From: Orychophragmus violaceus
Lineage: Eukaryota > Streptophyta > Magnoliopsida > Brassicales > Brassicaceae
DNA length: 64,000 bases
Direction: 5' to 3'
Assembly (NCBI GenBank): GCA_030180135.1
Contig: CM058239.1
Span: forward strand, 73,663,823 to 73,727,822
Shown: positions 45,939 through 57,462 of the stretch, piece after piece
How the letters are laid out: the number at the start of each line of letters is the position of its first letter
How positions within the stretch are numbered: position 1 is the stretch's first letter
Made by a program: the position numbers and the translations under genes
The notes under the pieces: model-generated
Told to the model about the DNA's origin: nothing
The model's database searches: none
The model's input: the letters and a program-made list of their open reading frames with translations, nothing else

Positions 45939-47024
45939 GGTCGATTATCGTCCGTTCTCAAAACTTCTCGAGTTCAGTGTCGACCGACACTGACTCTCCT
46001 GTGCTACGGATTCTGCTTAACTTGACACAAAAACACCAAAAACAAAAGAAATCAAAGTGCAAGACCAAACATCCTAATATATACAACTTACCAGTGGGTT
46101 GCCTCCCACTCAGCGCTTGTTTTTAGTCGTTAGCTTGACTATGGTGGAAGATTAGACTCCCGGGGGTTTCGATTGAGGCTGTGAGTGCCTCTGCGAAAAT
46201 CTCTTCATCTATGGCGGTGTGTAAGAAGTATCAGCATGAGATCGTCCAAGGAATGAAGGAATAGATCTAGGGTGAGAGTGAAGCTCGGGAGCTATGGTGC
46301 GTTTCCCTGCATTCACAGCAATGAGGTGAGTAGAACTGAGTTTTGAAGATACATACCTTCGCTTTGGTGGAGTCCTGACGTTTGGAGCTTTCTGCTTATG
46401 AGCAGTTGCAGGCTCTGAAGATGTCAGAGTGGAATCTTTAGAAACCACCATCTTCCTTTTTCCAATATCAGAAACTGTAGCCTCATTAGTCTGAGCCTCT
46501 TGCTCCATTTCAATGCTAAAGGCTTGACCGTCAATGGTGGACTTCCGCAACTTATCCATCTTGAAGTGCAGAGGCTTATCTCCCAAGTGGAGATCAATTA
46601 GACCGTGTCTCACATAAATCATCACGCCAGCTGTAGCTAAGAAAGGTCTACCAAGTATCAGTGGGCCATTCGGTTCTTTGTCATATTTCAGCACCACGAA
46701 GTCCATTGGAATCAAGTAATTTCCAATTCTGACAGGGACGTCCTCCAGAACTCCTTCTGGGATCCTCTTAGATTGATCAGCTAGGATCATAGAAATCCTA
46801 GTCTGCTTGAAGTCCGTCAACCCCAATCTCTCAGCCACAGAGTATGGCATGAGGTTACCAGCAGCTCCTAGATCACATAAGGGATGCCTGAAGCTGTCCT
46901 TGAAGACTGAGCAATCTATCACACAGACACCAGAATCAGGTAGCTTCTTTGGAATCTGATTAAGGAGCACATCACTGATCTGTTTAGGGAGCACCACTAC
47001 CCAATCCCTCAAATCTTCATCCAT
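45939..47024 (-). pseudogene. RT-less Athila-like gag-protease, copy 2 (C-terminal fragment)
   Basis: The frame is open from 47024 to the alternate tail, starting MDEDLRDWVVVLPKQISDVL. It contains the protease-like CDLGAAGNLMPYSVAERLGL, the LGRPFLATAG block, and the same non-RT tail (LSSTHLIAVNAGKRTIAPEL, then PPWMKRF) before the non-coding post-gag stretch (45939-46150). The 5' end is cut at a T-run where it joins segment R copy 2, so about two thirds of the gene is missing. Unlike copies 1 and 3, this part shows no frameshift. Confidence 0.75.
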
Positions 47025-47030
47025 TTTTTA

Positions 47031-48493
47031 ATTGAATGTTATGTATATCTCCAAAATAAAATTAAAAAACCTTCATATAAATATTTCATATTTATCATCT
47101 TATTTTTTTTATCTGATGTCATGTATATCTTCATAATAAAATTAAAAATATAATAAAATTATCAATATAAACTAAGGTTAACACAATATTTAGCTTAATT
47201 TCATTGATGACAAATTATTAATCAACCATTTTGAAAATGAATATAAAACCAAAATCACTTTCCATTTAATATAAAGATTAGATATTAATATTTTATTTAA
47301 AAAACAACTTCTATTGTTCTTTTTTGCCTTCCATCCCAACATATATGACATTTGACAATACATATTTCTTGAATAAACTAACAAGCTAATCTATAAACCA
47401 CAAAGAAATAGATAAAAATATAAGATACTAGAACTTTAAATCATGAAACCTGTGTCAAGCAAGGTGAAAACAACTCAATCCCTATGAAAAAAAACTGAAC
47501 CAGTGAAAAATGAAACTCTCGTTAGCCAACGAATCTAAATTGAGATGTTTCTCAAGTCTCAATTTTGGTGTCTCTATCCAAACCAGCGAACGTAACTCTC
47601 ACTATAAGCAATGAGTACCTTTCCTTCCAAAGAAAATATATCATTATTTGAAATAAGATGGCATATAACTTTAACCTTGCTCTTGGAGGATGAGTGTCGA
47701 ACCCAACTCATCACGCAGTCAATAGTAGAGGGTGGACTAATATTATGATGACCAGAAAAGAACTCCGAACCAGAAGTAATAAGGGCAGCTAAAGAAAATA
47801 TGAGACACTTTCCTTTACGGAATCGCAAAGAAGATAAACCGTCGAATCTGGTAAACCCCAACTATGAAGCCTATCACGAGTGGTGAGTATCTCCCTTGCA
47901 ACCACCCAAGCAAAGAAAACATGTTTCAGGATTCACACTTTAAACCAAATCAACTTATGCTACGGTACAAAAACAGTAGACGGGCGGAGGCAACTCCAGT
48001 TTTGATGCAAGAACTTTTCGGGATCACCTGCCAAGCTGTTCCTCTAAAGAAAGTAATCTGGTACTTCTGTGTCCTCTAAGTATAAAGGATCAACGCATTC
48101 TCGAAGAAGTTATAAGATATGATGCCTACTTCTCAGAAGTTGTCAATTTCCATTGATAAAAGTATCAGCCACTTTTGCATATAACGAGATGCCAAAAAGC
48201 ATTGGACCTCGTTAACCCAAGAAGATGGCCCAAACCAGTTCAATTATCATGCCCAAAGAAAGCCTCCTTACCCAATTGTGTAACACAAGAGAGAAAAGGC
48301 TGAGCAAATAGGCGCAACTTCATTAATTTACGCCATATCCCAACTACTACAAGAGCTACAATCCGCAATTCAGAAAAGGCGTCTTTGATTATATTCCTCT
48401 TAATCCATGCTACTCGTAGAGATCCATCAGCTGCAAGCATTACAAATTTGCTAAGGACTGCCCCCCTCCCCGCGCAAAAGATAAGTGTGTAAC
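47031..48493 (-). repeat. Segment R, copy 2
   Basis: 1463 bp, near-identical to 15278-16741, with the same LINE-derived blocks (fragments at 47574-47861 and 48240-48490). Left junction at 47024-47030 is a T-run shared with copy 1's AT-rich flank. Right junction is identical in both copies. Confidence 0.75.
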
Positions 48494-48531
48494 AGTCGAT
48501 TATCGTCTGTGCTCGAAAATTTTCGACTTCA

Positions 48532-48566
48532 TTGTTGACCGACACAAAGTGGATGTCGACCGACAC
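48532..48566. repeat. Palindromic motif pair
   Basis: 14-mers at 48532 (TTGTTGACCGACAC, decayed) and 48553 (ATGTCGACCGACAC), 21 bp apart; paralogue of the pair at 16779. Confidence 0.7.
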
Positions 48567-48727
48567 TGAATCTCCTGTGCTACGGATTCTGCTTAACTTG
48601 ACACAAAAACACCAAAAACAAAATAAATCAAAGTGCAAGACCAAACATCCTAATATATACAACTTACCAGTGGGTTGTCTCCCACTCAGCGCTTGTTTTT
48701 AGTCATTAGCTTGACTATGGTGGGAGA

Positions 48728-51640
48728 TTAGACTCCCGGGGGTTTCGATAGAGGCTGTGAGTGCCTCTGCAAAAATCTTTTCATCCATGGCGGTGTGTAA
48801 GAAGTATCAGCATAAGATCGTCCAAGGAATGAAGGAATAGATCCAGGGTGAGAATGAAGCTCGGGAGCTATGGAGCATTTTCCTGCATTCACAGCAATGA
48901 GGTGAGTAGAACTGAGTTTTGAAGATACATACCTTCGCTTTGGTGGAGTCCTGACGTTTGGAGCTTTCTGCTTATGAGCAGTTGCAGGCTCTGAAGATGT
49001 CAGAGTGGAATCTTTAGAAACCACCATCTTCCTTTCTCCAATATCAGAAACTGTAGCCTCATTAGTCTGAGCCTCTTGCTCCATTTCAATGCTAAAGGCT
49101 TGACCGTCAATGGTGGACTTCTGCAGCTTATCCATCTTGAAGTGCAGAGGCTTATCTCCCAGGTGGAGATCAATCAGACCGTGCCTCACATCAATCATCG
49201 CGCCAGCTGTGGCTAAGAAAGGTCTACAAAGTACCAGGGGGTCATTCGGTTCTTTGTCATATTTCAGCACCACAAAGTCCGTTGGAATCAAGTAATTTCC
49301 AACTCTGACATGGATGTCCTCCAGAACTCCTTTTGTGATCCTCTTAGATTGATCAGCTAGGATCAGAGAAATCCTAGTCTGCTTGAAGTCCGTCAACCCC
49401 AATCTATCAGGCACAGAGTATGGAATGAGGTTACCAGAAGCGCCTAGATCACATAAGGGATGCCTGAAGCTGTCCTTGAAGACTGAGCAATCTAGCACAA
49501 AGACACCAGGATCAAGTAGCTTCTTTGGAATCAGATTAAGCAGCACATCACTGATCTGTTTAGGGAGCACCACTACCCAATCCCTCAAATCCTCATCCAT
49601 TGGGATCATCTTCTCCACATATCTCCTTAGATAAGGGTGAGTTGGCAAAGCATCAGCTTGTGGATCCTCATTAGCCTTCTCATCCATCACTTCCAGGCAT
49701 CTGGCATCATCAAGCTCCTGCTCAGACTTCATAGCCACCTTAGGGAAAGGTATATGAGGTTTGTAATTCCTTTCTTCAGAAGCAACATGATGCATTGATG
49801 AACCTATGTCTGATCGACCGTAGTGTCGATCGACGTTGAAGTGGTGTCGGTCGACACTCGGTTTGCATTCTGAATCTTTCGACAGTTCTTCAGCCAAGTC
49901 GACTAACAAATCGGGCTTAGTCGATTTTCCTTCGTCACGAGAACTCGAAAACACTCTTGAAGCAAGATGTCCACCGACGTTGAAGCCAGTGTCGGTCGAC
50001 ACTGAATCTGTAGCTTCGGGTTTTTCTCTGTTTTCAACGAATTCCACAGTCTCAACCTCAAAACTTTCCTCCTGATCCAACCTATCTTCAGTCTGAAACG
50101 AGATAGCATTGATGTGGGTGTTTGAACATTCTTTCCCTTGACTGAGCTTGAAATATGGTTTACTTGTGTATCCAGCTGCTTCATATGTGTGCTCAAAGAC
50201 TCAAACTTCCCATTCAGATCAGTGTAGATGGCATCCATCTTCTTATTGAAGTCCACATTAGTCTTTGTCTGCCCCTCAAGTATCTGCTCCATCATAGCTT
50301 CCAACTTTCTCTCATGAGCATTAGCAACAGGAGAAGTCTGATAAGATGATGATCCATAGGTCCTCTTGTAGGAGTTGTTCTGCTGAAAAGGTTTCTGGAA
50401 ACCAGCATTCTGACCATATCCAGAAGAGTTTTGGTTGCTTGTGAAAGCACTCTTCTGACCATAACCAGTGTTAGCATTGTAGAACTTGTTACCTTGCTGA
50501 TTTCCAAACCAGTTTCCTTGAAATCCAGATCCACCAATGTAGTTCACATCCTCTTCTTGGCAGCCATCTTCAGGTTCAAACTCCTCAACCTCTTGAGCAA
50601 AGTGGACAGCCTTCTTCCCAATCAGCAAGCTATGGACAGTGTCTAGCTTATTCTTCATCTCAACAATCTGGAAGTTGTCAACTTTTCCACCAGACTCTTT
50701 TCTCTTCCTATCAGCATTCTTAGTGTTGTTGCTGCTCACCAAGTTCTCAATCAATATCATGGCTTGCTCAGGAGTCTTGGTGTTGAAATTACCATTGCTG
50801 GCAGCATCCAACGCAGATTGGTACCAGAGATCCACACCTCTGAAGAAAATGCCCTGCAGCTGAACTTCAGAGAATCCATGATGAGGACAGTCTCGTTGGT
50901 ACATCTTAAACCTCACCCAAGCAGCTTTAAGAGGCTCTGTATGTCCATGAGTGAATGTCAGATGGTCATGTATGAGCTGATCGGAGCGAGCATCATCACA
51001 GAAATGCCTCAAGAACTCTCTCTTCATTGCATCCCAAGTGGTTAGCTTCCCAGGTGGAAGTTGCTTAATCCAAGCTGCAGCCTCTCCAGCGAGAGAGTAT
51101 GGGAAGAGTTTGAGATGCAGAAAGTCATAACCCACTCCATTGTGCTTCATCCCAGTGCTGAAGGCTTCAAAATCCTCAATGTGATCCATTGGCTGCTCAT
51201 GAGGAAGGCCATGGAAAGGATGCTGCCTCATAAGTGCATAATATGCAGTCTTAAGCTCGAACTCATTCCTTTCAAAAGGAGGGGGCACAATCGCAGACCT
51301 GTTTGGTAGAACTCATCAGGTCTGTTGTAGTCAGCAAGAGTCCTCTCAGCTGGAGGATTAGGATGTCCATTAGCTCCAGGATTAACCACCTGCCTTTCAC
51401 CTTGAGGCTGCTCAGGTTGAGGGATCACATTCCCTTGGGCATTAATCCTTTGTCCCTGAGCATTGTAGGCATTGTTCTGCGGGTATCTCAAGTCTAGCAA
51501 GCTCCCCAAGTCTGATTTAAAAGGCGAAATCCGTGCTTGGTGTCGAACGACACTGATTGATATCGGTCGACACTGAATGATGTCGGTCGACAATGAGTGT
51601 ACCTGTCGATTCCTGCAACAACAAAACAAGAAAGACAAGA
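48728..51640 (-). pseudogene. RT-less Athila-like gag-protease, copy 3 (nearly complete)
   Basis: Uninterrupted counterpart of copy 1. The gag core (GMKHNGVGYDFLHLKLFPYS, LAGEAAAWIKQLPPGKLTTW, FLRHFCDDARSD) is in the frame ending 49903. A one-base loss in a T-run near 50121 shifts to the frame 50080-48728, which holds the linker with in-frame motifs, the protease-like CDLGASGNLIPYSV and the alternate tail ending SKPPGV. A second shift lies near 51305. The start codon region of copy 1 is deleted here (about 51490). Lesions differ from those in copy 1, so each copy decayed after duplication. Confidence 0.82.
51540..51593. repeat. Three-motif array in Athila-like leader
   Basis: Starts at 51540, 51560 and 51580, exactly 20 bp apart. 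The copy 1 equivalent has two, at 27512 and 27532. Confidence 0.75.
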
Positions 51641-51717
51641 GAAAATGTCAGTCACAATGAAAAAAAAACGACTTAGTCTAAATTCTACAACAAAATCTAT
51701 TGGCGAACTAAAATGAG

Positions 51718-51735
51718 TCCCCGACAACGGCGCCA
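51718..51735 (-). promoter_or_regulatory. Primer binding site, tRNA-Asp type
   Basis: Minus strand TGGCGCCGTTGTCGGGGA, with one mismatch to tRNA-Asp as in Athila-1. It lies 6 bases from LTR C. Confidence 0.85.
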
Positions 51736-51741
51736 AAAACT

Positions 51742-52906
51742 TGATATGTCAAGAAATATCCCTATTCTACTGCAAGTGCACAGTTATGTGATTGTAGTAT
51801 AAAGAGTATCGTATCCACAAGGACTCAAGCTTCACGCAATAGATTATAAGCCTTCAAACTTAGCTAAATCAATCAAGAGAAAACAGAAGACAATGCAAGT
51901 AAACTAAAGGTTTGTTTCGATGGGAGAAAGACGCTAGACTCAGGGTGTTCTCAGGAAATCAAGCAATGCCAGACACTTAGCTAATCAGGATTCAGGTTAA
52001 GCACAAGTTCAAGAACTAGAATCACAATGTATAATAATCCAACTCTCGCTGCGATTACTATCTATGTCTAGCAACCTAACGATTCAAATCTCTTTGCAAT
52101 CTTAGAGTTCTAGACAAGCATTAATAGCAAGTTCTTAAGTTCACAATTCTTCTAAACCAAATCTCTTTGTATGTAGTCAAATTTCTCACACTAAGTTCCT
52201 TCACATTATAATTCACACTCTCGTGCCAAATTAACAATCTAAGATTTAAACCCTAGGTGATCAGTCCAGAATTCAGTATTAATCTCAATTTAGGTGATGA
52301 ACAGATAAATTTAGAATCTTAATCATTCAGTGATCTAACAAGGCATGAAATACGTATGAGAATCTCTAAATATAACTAAGGTTACTACTCAGACATGATA
52401 TCAAATGAACAACATATGCTAGAATAGAAAATAAGACTGAATAGATAAAAACAGGGGTTCAAAATCCTTCTCTCTATGGTTACAAGTAGCAAGAACAACC
52501 CCCAGCTAAAATCTCTCAATCTCCAGAACAAAAGCAACAAGAAAGAACAAGAGATATGAGTTTATGCTCAAAAACCTAATTAAAAAACAACTAAACACGT
52601 TCTGGGGCTACATTAGAATTAGGGAAACTTCTGGGCCAACTTTGCAATTCTTCAAAAGACGTCTTCAACTCTCTGTCGCCATCAGTGTCGGCCGACACTA
52701 AGGTGAGTGTCGGTCGACATCACCTCGTGGTCGAGACACCAACTTCAGTTCATTGCACAAATCACCAGAAACGTCCAAAAACTCCGCTCTTCGCTCCAAA
52801 CGCAAGCTTACCTGTAAAGGACTCGATAGACTCAAAAAACCAGGTTAAAGACTCAATTTATACAATTATATCATGGTTGAAAATCTAGAAAAACCATGAT
52901 ATATCA
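51742..52906 (-). repeat. LTR C (5' LTR of Athila-like copy 3)
   Basis: 1165 bp with plus-strand ends TGATATG and ATATCA. Closest to LTR B. Motif pair at 52685 and 52707 (22 bp), its outer edge 186 bp from the terminus. Confidence 0.88.
52685..52720. repeat. Palindromic motif pair in LTR C
   Basis: GTGTCGGCCGACAC at 52685 and GTGTCGGTCGACAT at 52707. Confidence 0.8.
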
Positions 52907-53864
52907 GACATCCTCCTCAAAATCTTATGCTCGGCATTTTGTCACGCGGACATAAGTCACCGAGTAGACCACGTAAGAACCTAACATGTTCGAATCGTGA
53001 TCGACATCAATCGAAGATTCCAAGCTGTTCAACAATTTTTGCCAAAATAGCTTAGAGACTTCATCAAAAATACCAAAACAACCTTTCATGACTAAAACGA
53101 TCTGCTAGTATTGCAAGAAAATGCTTCGACAATTCTCTACGGAAGAGAAATTCTCGGATAGTTAGGCCAAATTTTTTTTTTTATATTGATTTCGTCTCGA
53201 CTTATTAAAGCTTGTCATCATCGCACTCGACCCTGGTAAGATGGGGGCTAACTGTTGGGGTCTAAATCCACACTACGAAACCAATATCAAAATTTGGACT
53301 AAGTATGAAGAAAAACACAAAGGCATACAAACGGTACGATCACCAAACCGCATACCAAGCATATATGGCTTCGAAAGATCGTTCACTCATCACCTGATCA
53401 TACCAGTTATCGCGATCGTTTGCTCGGCTCAGAGACCATCCATTTAGCACCTCGCGATATGCACGTCAAGCCGAATGAACTTGCAAACAAGGTCTTATCG
53501 GATGATCCCGTGGACATACCAAGTGTTGTCGTGATAGGCGGACAAAAGCTGCTCGGCGATCCATGCTAGGCATTTTAGAAATTCATGCTTGGACCTAAGA
53601 TCAGCCGCTCGGAAATTCCTATTTATCTGCTCAACGCATTGATCGACATCATGCTCGGCAGAAGCAGAGCAGCCAAAAAGATGAGAAGCCAAACAGACCA
53701 TGCAGACATCCGAGAAGCCGAGCCGACCAAGCGAACATCCAAGTTGCCGAGCAGCTGAGCAAACCATTCCTTTCATGACTAGAGCAGAAGTACATTACTG
53801 GTTGAGTGGTGGATTTAAACACAAGAAAGCGTGCTCAGAAATCATGGGACCATGGGAGGACATG
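52907..53864 (+). other. Remnant of another LTR element (3' end and LTR start)
   Basis: A purine-rich GATGGGGGC (53240-53248) followed by TGTTGGGGTC at 53253 looks like a polypurine tract plus LTR start on the plus strand. No protein is recognisable before it. The presumed LTR is cut by LTR D at 53865. Family assignment is open; the layout suits a Tat-type element. Confidence 0.4.
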
Positions 53865-54862
53865 TGATACGCTCAGAGTTTATTTCCCTAAGTTACATTG
53901 CAAGTGCACAGGAAAATGTAGTATATAGGGGTCGAACCACAGAGACTCAAGAATCTTACGATAAACTATAGAGTGTCAAGATTACCTAAGCGATGTAAAT
54001 CAAGAGTAGTAAACTAAAAAACAGTAAATAAATAAGTAGGCAAGCGAGTTTGTTTTTCAAGAATTAAAAGAGCTAGCAATAAGTGCATGTTCGATTAGTT
54101 CACAATTCAATTAAACCAAATTTCTTTGCAAATAACTAAATTGCTCAATCTAAACAGATCATATTCTAAATTACACTTTCGTGTCAATTTATAAACCCTA
54201 GATCTAGATTCCAATTGATCAGGTTTGAAATTAGCTTTAAGTGCAATTCAGGTTGAAGAACTAACAGGTTATGAATCCTTAACTGATTAACTAAATCTAG
54301 CAAGTCATGCAAACCCTAACGAGAATCCCTAAACCTAACAATGAATCTACTCAGACATATTGATTGAAGCAAACAACATAATATGAATAGATTACATTAA
54401 AGAAAGAGTAGAGAATGAAAAGGGGTTCGAAATCTTCTCCAAAAAGCAGTACAAGGAACGGATCAGCCCCAAAACTCTAAAACTCTCTCTAGCTAAAAGT
54501 ATGAAAAGTATATCTAAAACAAAACACCAAAACCCTAATATAAAGTGTATAACACGTCTTGGGTCTCTTTTCTAAATACAGGAACATTTGGGCCAATTCT
54601 GCAATTCTTCAAAATCTTCATTAAATGTTGCGAATTGTGGATCTGGGAACTGTGACGATCGCTCAGGTCATCTCCAATTAGTGAATTCTTCTCATCACGA
54701 CTCTAGCTCCAATCCATGCCCAAATAGCTCTAAAATCTTCCAAAATCCTCCAAAATGTGTTAAATCCTAATAAACACTTGGAAAGACTCGAAAGAACTAC
54801 AATAGACTCTAATATATATACTTATATCATGGCTTAAAATTGGTAAAAACCATGATATATCA
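53865..54862 (-). repeat. LTR D, Athila-like (3' LTR of element 3)
   Basis: 998 bp, TGATACGC to ATATATCA, related to LTRs A-C and shorter. No primer site lies on its left, and its right side is the Athila-like 3' region, so it is a 3' LTR on the minus strand. Only a decayed motif (GTGACGATCGCTCA) remains near 54651. Confidence 0.8.
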
Positions 54863-55605
54863 ACTCTCCCACGCGTAGCCTTTTCTTGCCCTCAAGCAAA
54901 ACAGAAAACCAAGATGAGGTTAAGAAGTTGTAAAACTTTGGAAACTCGTTTCATCGTTGAAGTACCACACTCAGATTCCCCTTGGTTATAAGCCACATGA
55001 AAAATGCACTTGCAGACATCAAGACCAACATATACTTCCCTCACACTTAGCAACTGTCTTAAGTAAACTCCACAATCACATTCAGAGCATTCAAATTCAC
55101 CATATTGACTTCTATAATTTAATAAGTGCGGTCTCACCTAGGGAGTATCGATCAAAGAACACATTGAATCTTACTCTGTTATCACCTGACCACCATATTA
55201 TCATTTTCTGGTTCCTTTCTTCTCCTTTTCCTTCCTTAGCAACTGATTTTTCCCAACTGGGTACCATTTTATTTTTTTATCAGCGTTGTTCCCGCATTGG
55301 GATGTACTTTGGACATATTCTATGAATGCACATGAGGTAATAGGGGTCTCTACCACTCCCATGATCACTTCGAAGCTACTAGCTTATCCGCATTTTATCT
55401 CTCTCTTTTTTTACTTTAAAGAAGGGGAGAAGGGAACCATACTTAGACAGGTTTACAAGCTGTGTCAGAACTAACAGAGGAATCCGACTCAAAGTATACC
55501 AAGCCCTTAGGTAAGAAAAGTTAAGTCAAGTTAAGGGTGAAGTCAGTAATGGATTCTTTGAATACCTGAAGTTATATGGGTCCTTAGTAGGTTGATATGT
55601 GTTGG
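54863..55605 (-). other. Athila-like 3' untranslated region of element 3
   Basis: Homologous to 28840-29560 in order and orientation. No ORF is supported. It ends abruptly where gag sequence begins at about 55606. Confidence 0.65.
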
Positions 55606-55930
55606 AGAAAGAGCCCAACAGCTGAACTTCAAAGAAACCATGATGAGGGGAATCTCTCTGGTACATCTCAGCTGATCAGATCTAGCTTCATCATAAAAAT
55701 GTCTCAGGAACTTTCTTTTAACTGCATCCCAAGTAGTCAGAGTACAAGGTGGAATTTGCTTCAGCCAATTTGCAGCTTCTCCTCCAAGAGAGTGCGGGAA
55801 AAGCATATAGTGCAGGAAGTCATAGCTAACTCCATTAACCAAAGACTCAAAGTTCTATATATGATCCATAGGGTGCTCATTGGGATCTCCATGAAATAAA
55901 TTGATGAGAACATTAAGTCATCATCAACCA
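55606..55930 (-). pseudogene. Athila-like gag fragment fused to 3' region
   Basis: The minus frame from about 55842 reads VSYDFLHYMLFPHSLGGEAA, a NWLKQIPPCTLTTWDAVKRK block and FLRHFYDEARSDQL, then breaks. The piece covers only the central gag core. It is joined directly to the 3' untranslated region, so everything from mid-gag to the end of the downstream ORF has been deleted. The 5' LTR is not present to the right. Confidence 0.7.
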
Positions 55931-56888
55931 AGGAGCATTGAGAGGACATAAATCAACCAACCAAGATCCTTGGAGAGAAGCAGTTTGAGCTCACCAGAGA
56001 CATATCTGCATGTCTTGGAGTATATCTACCCAACCAGGAAGACTTAAGCAACGAATCAACCTGTTCCACAAACTTAACTCATCAAGGAATCATCACGAAG
56101 TGGAAGTGTTTCAAAATCTTTCCATATGAAGAAGATATGCAAGCTACAACTCAGAAGATTTCCAAGGAACCTGCTGGAGACCAAGTGTCACTTATTGGAG
56201 AGTACAGATCGGACCAGGATGAATAAAGTTCTAAAACAACTTGTTTTGGAAACCTCAATCAATAGTGAGAATTGGATTCGGTTCAAAAGGAATTATGGTT
56301 TAAAAGTTATTCAACTTCTAAACCAGGAGATGCTACACTTGCCTTATTTAGAGCCTCGCGGCTTTAATATCAAACGGCTCTTTCCTCTTCAATGTGGCTG
56401 GATTTTGGACGTGATCTACATCATCCAGAATGTCCCTAAGACACGAAATTATCTCCCCAAATTGTCAAGATACAAGAGCCAACGAATTTCCTTATTTGGC
56501 AAGCTAAATCATCTCCAACGGCCATATGGCTTAAATGTAGATTATTTGTTCCTTTTCTTAGTTTTTATCTTTCAATTGTATTGAGAACTATAAAAGCTCA
56601 TCCTAGTCTCATTTGTAAATCACCTTTGAATCATTCAAAAATAATCAGAGTCTTTTCTTTTCTTTTCAAAGTTGTGTTCTTTGGAGAGTTGTTATTCATA
56701 GAGTTTTGTGAGTGATTCACATCCTCTTAGGAGTTTCGGTTCAAACTATTCTTGAGTGATTCAGATAGTTTGCAATCTGATTGAGAGAGTCAATCAAGCC
56801 CAATGATCAAGAGAGTTGATTACCATCACTTTTCATCTCACAAATCCATCCAATCATCCACCGGCTTGCTGAGAGAGTTGTACAAACT
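55931..56888 (+). other. Unclassified, possibly LTR-derived
   Basis: A 152-codon frame (56126-56584) has no recognisable domain. CTATAAAAGC at 56588-56597, followed by a T-rich leader, looks like a plant retroelement promoter, so this could be a solo or truncated LTR. I could not find its ends. Confidence 0.35.
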
Positions 56889-57432
56889 GTTGGAGTCCAG
56901 ATTGGCACCTTTCCCAAAAGGCCCATTCAGGAGTTTAGGTCGGCCCAATAAGGAAAGTCAATCTAAGCCTTGGGTTAGAATGACGAATCAACTCGATTTT
57001 CGGCCCATCATAACGGCGACGCTAGGGTTACGAAGACGGCAAACGAAAGAGGAAATGCGGTGCGCTTGACAAACACGCCGAGATAAAGAATATACCCAAG
57101 ACGAGACATTAGGAAAGATTCATGTTTATCCCGAATTTTCCTTATTCTTCTGTTAAACCGACTTTGTAACCTTATAAAAGGAGATCCCATCATTCAATAA
57201 ACGGACGCTTTTCAATACAGTTTGCCTGAGAGATATTAAAGATACCAAGTTAACTTAATTTCTCTCCGGCGACCTAGATGTTTCCTTCTGCCGCTTTGTT
57301 TTTTCCCGGAAACCTAGCGAAACCCTAATTTTCATACATTCTCGCCGAGTTCTTAAATTCTTCTTTTAGAATCCCTTAAGAAAAACCCTAAAACTCTTGC
57401 TATCTTAGGATAGACCGAGTTGAGATCTTACA
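56889..57432 (+). repeat. 5' LTR of Tat-type element
   Basis: 544 bp from TGTTGGAGTCC to GATCTTACA. TATA box CTTATAAAAG at 57171-57180. No palindromic motif is present. Confidence 0.75.
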
Positions 57433-57434
57433 AT

Positions 57435-57452
57435 TGGCGCCGACTGTGGGGA
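57435..57452 (+). promoter_or_regulatory. Primer binding site of Tat-type element
   Basis: TGGCGCCGACTGTGGGGA, 2 bases after the LTR. Same type as at 11365-11379. Confidence 0.75.
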
Positions 57453-57462
57453 TTTCTAGAAG

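Noticed and set aside
45939..47024. Intact plant aspartic protease gene
   Set aside because: It is the C-terminal part of the RT-less Athila-like gag-protease, cut at a T-run junction.
56126..56584. 152-codon frame as a host gene
   Set aside because: No recognisable domain, and it lies just upstream of a retroelement-like promoter in an LTR-like context.
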